Assembly (NCBI GenBank): GCA_018066825.1 | Contig: JAGPVU010000014.1 | Location: 1 to 8,898 of the forward strand | Source: Cycloclasticus sp. | GTDB lineage: Bacteria > Pseudomonadota > Gammaproteobacteria > Methylococcales > Cycloclasticaceae | Direction of reading: 5' to 3' | Length of the DNA stretch: 8,898 nt | In this document: positions 7,456-8,898 of the stretch, piece by piece | Numbering within the stretch: the stretch's first letter is position 1 | How the letters are laid out: each line of letters begins with the position of its first letter | Made by a program: the position numbers and the translations under genes | Notes under the pieces: model-generated | Database searches by the model: none | Told to the model about the DNA's origin: nothing | Seen by the model: the letters and a program-made list of their open reading frames with translations, nothing else

Positions 7456-8282
7456 TGGGTGCTTTTATTGTCCTGAAAGGTCTCTAACTGTAATTTTTTG
7501 ACAGCGTCATAATCACTAATAGTAGCGGATCCTATTTTTTTTATTGGGATTTTAGCCAGTAATTGCCTAGTTTCAGTCTGTTGGTCAAGTGCTAGAAAGG
7601 CTGATGTTATCTTTTCTTGGACAGCTTGCGAGACACGGGAGTGTACGCCAATGGGGTGGGGTGAGACACTCTCTGTGGCGTATAAAATACGTAATTTATC
7701 ACGAATCTTTTTATCTTGTTGGGCAAAGGTCTTCTGTACGCCACCGCCTGCGATGACGGTTCCCATGACCACATTGAAGTAGACGGAACTGTGGCTTTTG
7801 ACGTACAGGCTGTTCATGGTGATATTGAATTTTCTAGATAATTCGGCTTTTGGCAATAGTGTGGCGCCTATGGCAGATGAGGAAGGAAAGGCGATTGTTT
7901 GGCCATTAAGTTCCTGTACCGATTGGATGAGACTGTCTTTTTTTACCACGATGATACCAAAGAGTTGACGTTCACGGTCTTTGAGTAGGGGTTTGTAAGT
8001 TTGCCTACGATGTGTGGTTACGGCGTGGTTGGGGCTCATATAGGCAAAATCAAACACACCGTTGTTGAGCTGTTTTTCAAAGGTGGCCATATTAGGTGAT
8101 GCCTTTAGTCGCAGCTGGACGCCGCTTGATCGACTGACTTCGCTAAGAATAGGTTGCCAAATTTGAGTTATTTGGCGTGGTCCAAACTGCGGCACCACAC
8201 CAACAGTGTAGGTCTCACTAGCGAGCACACTAGTGGGAATGCCGAGTACTAACAGAGTGATGAGCTTTAATAATCGCGTCAT
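7452..8282 (-). CDS. PhnD-like periplasmic substrate-binding protein, probable sensor partner
   Basis: A 276-residue exported protein. Residues 1-21 form a Sec signal peptide with a basic start, a hydrophobic core and a VLA-SE cleavage site. The mature part matches the phosphate/phosphonate-binding (PhnD-like) type II binding-protein family: YTVGVVPQF at the start, FDFAYMSPNHAV (78-89), a Ser-rich SSSAIGA loop (134-140), then SHSSVYFNVVMG (163-174) and AGGGVQKTF. PhnD proteins bind phosphonates or phosphite for ABC uptake, but no permease or ATPase gene is next to it. PhnD-like domains also serve as sensors, as in the tetrathionate sensor TtrS. Here the gene overlaps a membrane kinase by ATGA, so a sensing role is more likely (inference). 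The ligand is not predictable: any small oxyanion or organic anion is possible. The Shine-Dalgarno sequence before ATG 8282 is weak, but the signal peptide supports this start. It is the first gene of the five-gene cluster. Confidence 0.9.
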   Translation of the reverse strand: MTRLLKLITLLVLGIPTSVLASETYTVGVVPQFGPRQITQIWQPILSEVSRSSGVQLRLKASPNMATFEKQLNNGVFDFAYMSPNHAVTTHRRQTYKPLLKDRERQLFGIIVVKKDSLIQSVQELNGQTIAFPSSSAIGATLLPKAELSRKFNITMNSLYVKSHSSVYFNVVMGTVIAGGGVQKTFAQQDKKIRDKLRILYATESVSPHPIGVHSRVSQAVQEKITSAFLALDQQTETRQLLAKIPIKKIGSATISDYDAVKKLQLETFQDNKSTQ

Positions 8283-8387
8283 GGGCTTTTACTTGCTTTG
8301 GTTTAATAACAAAAAAAATATCTTGGGTATACCAGCCATACTAACGTAGCGCGTGGTCATTAAGTGGGCTCTAGTCATCACGTTGAA
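8283..8387 (-). promoter_or_regulatory. Leader region likely holding the cluster promoter
   Basis: This 105-bp gap is the longest non-coding stretch in the window and lies just upstream of the first cluster gene. On the minus strand it contains TGGTATACC (8326-8334), which resembles an extended -10 element, but no convincing -35 sits at a standard distance. A run of eight T residues follows (8311-8318). No RNA structure or operator could be recognised. The cluster could also be transcribed from further upstream through the kinase remnant. Confidence 0.3.
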
Positions 8388-8876
8388 TTAAGCAACAGGT
8401 AGTGTAGGTAAAGGTAGTTCAAAATAAAAAGTAGCGCCGGCCCCTTCTGGGCTGCTAAAGCCAATAACACCCCCTTGTCGCTCGATGATTTCTTTAGAGA
8501 TAGCCAAGCCCAATCCAGTGCCACCTTTCTCGCGAGTGTTTGATGCATCTGCTTGAGAAAAATGAGAAAAAATTTGTGATTGAAAATTAACTGGAACGCC
8601 CTCGCCTTGATCGCTAACAGAAACGCGTACCATTGGGCCGTTACGTTCGGCGGTAATCAAAACGCGGCCTTCTGTAGGTGAATATTTTATTGCATTGGAT
8701 ATAAGGTTTAGCAGCACTTGATTTAAACGATTTTTGTCAGCGCTTAACGTGAGTCTAGCGGCGGAATTTTTTTCAAACTCAACGTGTACACCATACTGTT
8801 GCGCGTAGCCTTGACTAGAAATAATGGCGTTGTCGATCAAATCACCCAGTACTAGAGCTTCTTTATGGAAGCGCAT
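8388..8876 (-). CDS. HATPase-only end of a sensor histidine kinase, probable remnant
   Basis: From ATG 8876 the frame encodes 162 residues holding a nearly complete kinase ATP-binding domain: N-box N57/N61 in LNLISNAIKY, G1 box DQGEG (89-93), F-box FSHF (103-106) and G2 box GTGLGL (119-124), ending in a FELPLP strand. No H-box, sensor region or receiver is present. The codons before the ATG read KLLAGK, which continues the normal kinase helix (compare LEKISAGQL in the hybrid kinase), and are then closed by an in-frame TAA at 8895-8897 where homologues have a glutamate. This suggests a longer kinase gene cut by a nonsense change, with the upstream part beyond the window. A short functional HATPase protein starting at ATG 8876 is possible but less likely. 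The sequence is paralogous to the hybrid kinase. The domain call is firm; gene status is uncertain. Confidence 0.75.
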   Translation of the reverse strand: MRFHKEALVLGDLIDNAIISSQGYAQQYGVHVEFEKNSAARLTLSADKNRLNQVLLNLISNAIKYSPTEGRVLITAERNGPMVRVSVSDQGEGVPVNFQSQIFSHFSQADASNTREKGGTGLGLAISKEIIERQGGVIGFSSPEGAGATFYFELPLPTLPVA

Positions 8877-8898
8877 TTTCCCAGCTAAGAGTTTTTAA

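Noticed and set aside
7452..8282. Phosphonate or phosphite uptake gene (phnD)
   Set aside because: No ABC permease or ATPase gene lies beside it, and it overlaps a sensor kinase; a transport name would overstate the evidence.
8309..8334. Intrinsic terminator with eight T residues on the minus strand
   Set aside because: The palindrome GGTATACC upstream has no loop and is not directly followed by the T run; no stable stem could be drawn.

Overview
The window looks like chromosomal DNA from a Gram-negative bacterium, most likely a marine-type gammaproteobacterium. The reasons are the moderate base composition, a Sec-type signal peptide on a periplasmic binding protein, a DmeF-type cation exporter, and a dense set of sensor kinase, receiver and GGDEF proteins. 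The lineage is an inference from protein style; no rRNA or tRNA gene is present to fix it.

Layout. The left edge (1-684, + strand) holds the 3' part of a metallo-beta-lactamase-fold hydrolase whose first metal-binding motif is not canonical. It converges on a minus-strand DmeF-like CDF metal exporter (714-1670). Everything to the right is also on the minus strand, so it reads right to left. From 8282 down to 1739 lies a compact five-gene signalling cluster, probably an operon: a PhnD-like periplasmic binding protein; a membrane hybrid histidine kinase (HAMP-PAS-HisKA-HATPase-REC-REC) overlapping it by ATGA; a stand-alone receiver 15 bp later; an Hpt-REC-REC-GGDEF diguanylate cyclase whose ATG overlaps the receiver gene by 8 bp; and a soluble GAF-histidine kinase. 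At the right edge (8388-8898) is the ATP-binding end of another histidine kinase, related to the hybrid kinase. Its reading frame is closed by a TAA exactly where homologues continue into the dimerisation helix, so it is probably a remnant.

How the genes could work together (inference). The binding protein has no ABC permease or ATPase beside it, so it is more likely a ligand-sensing partner for the kinase's periplasmic domain than a transport protein. The kinase also has a cytoplasmic PAS domain that keeps the two FixL residues used for haem ligation and O2 signalling. It has no Hpt domain of its own; the only Hpt in the cluster is at the N-terminus of the diguanylate cyclase. That suggests a phosphorelay running kinase His -> kinase REC -> cyclase Hpt -> cyclase or stand-alone REC, with the GAF kinase as a second, cytoplasmic input. 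No DNA-binding output domain is encoded; the only effector domain is GGDEF, so the predicted output is c-di-GMP. The cluster is the most interesting part of the window.
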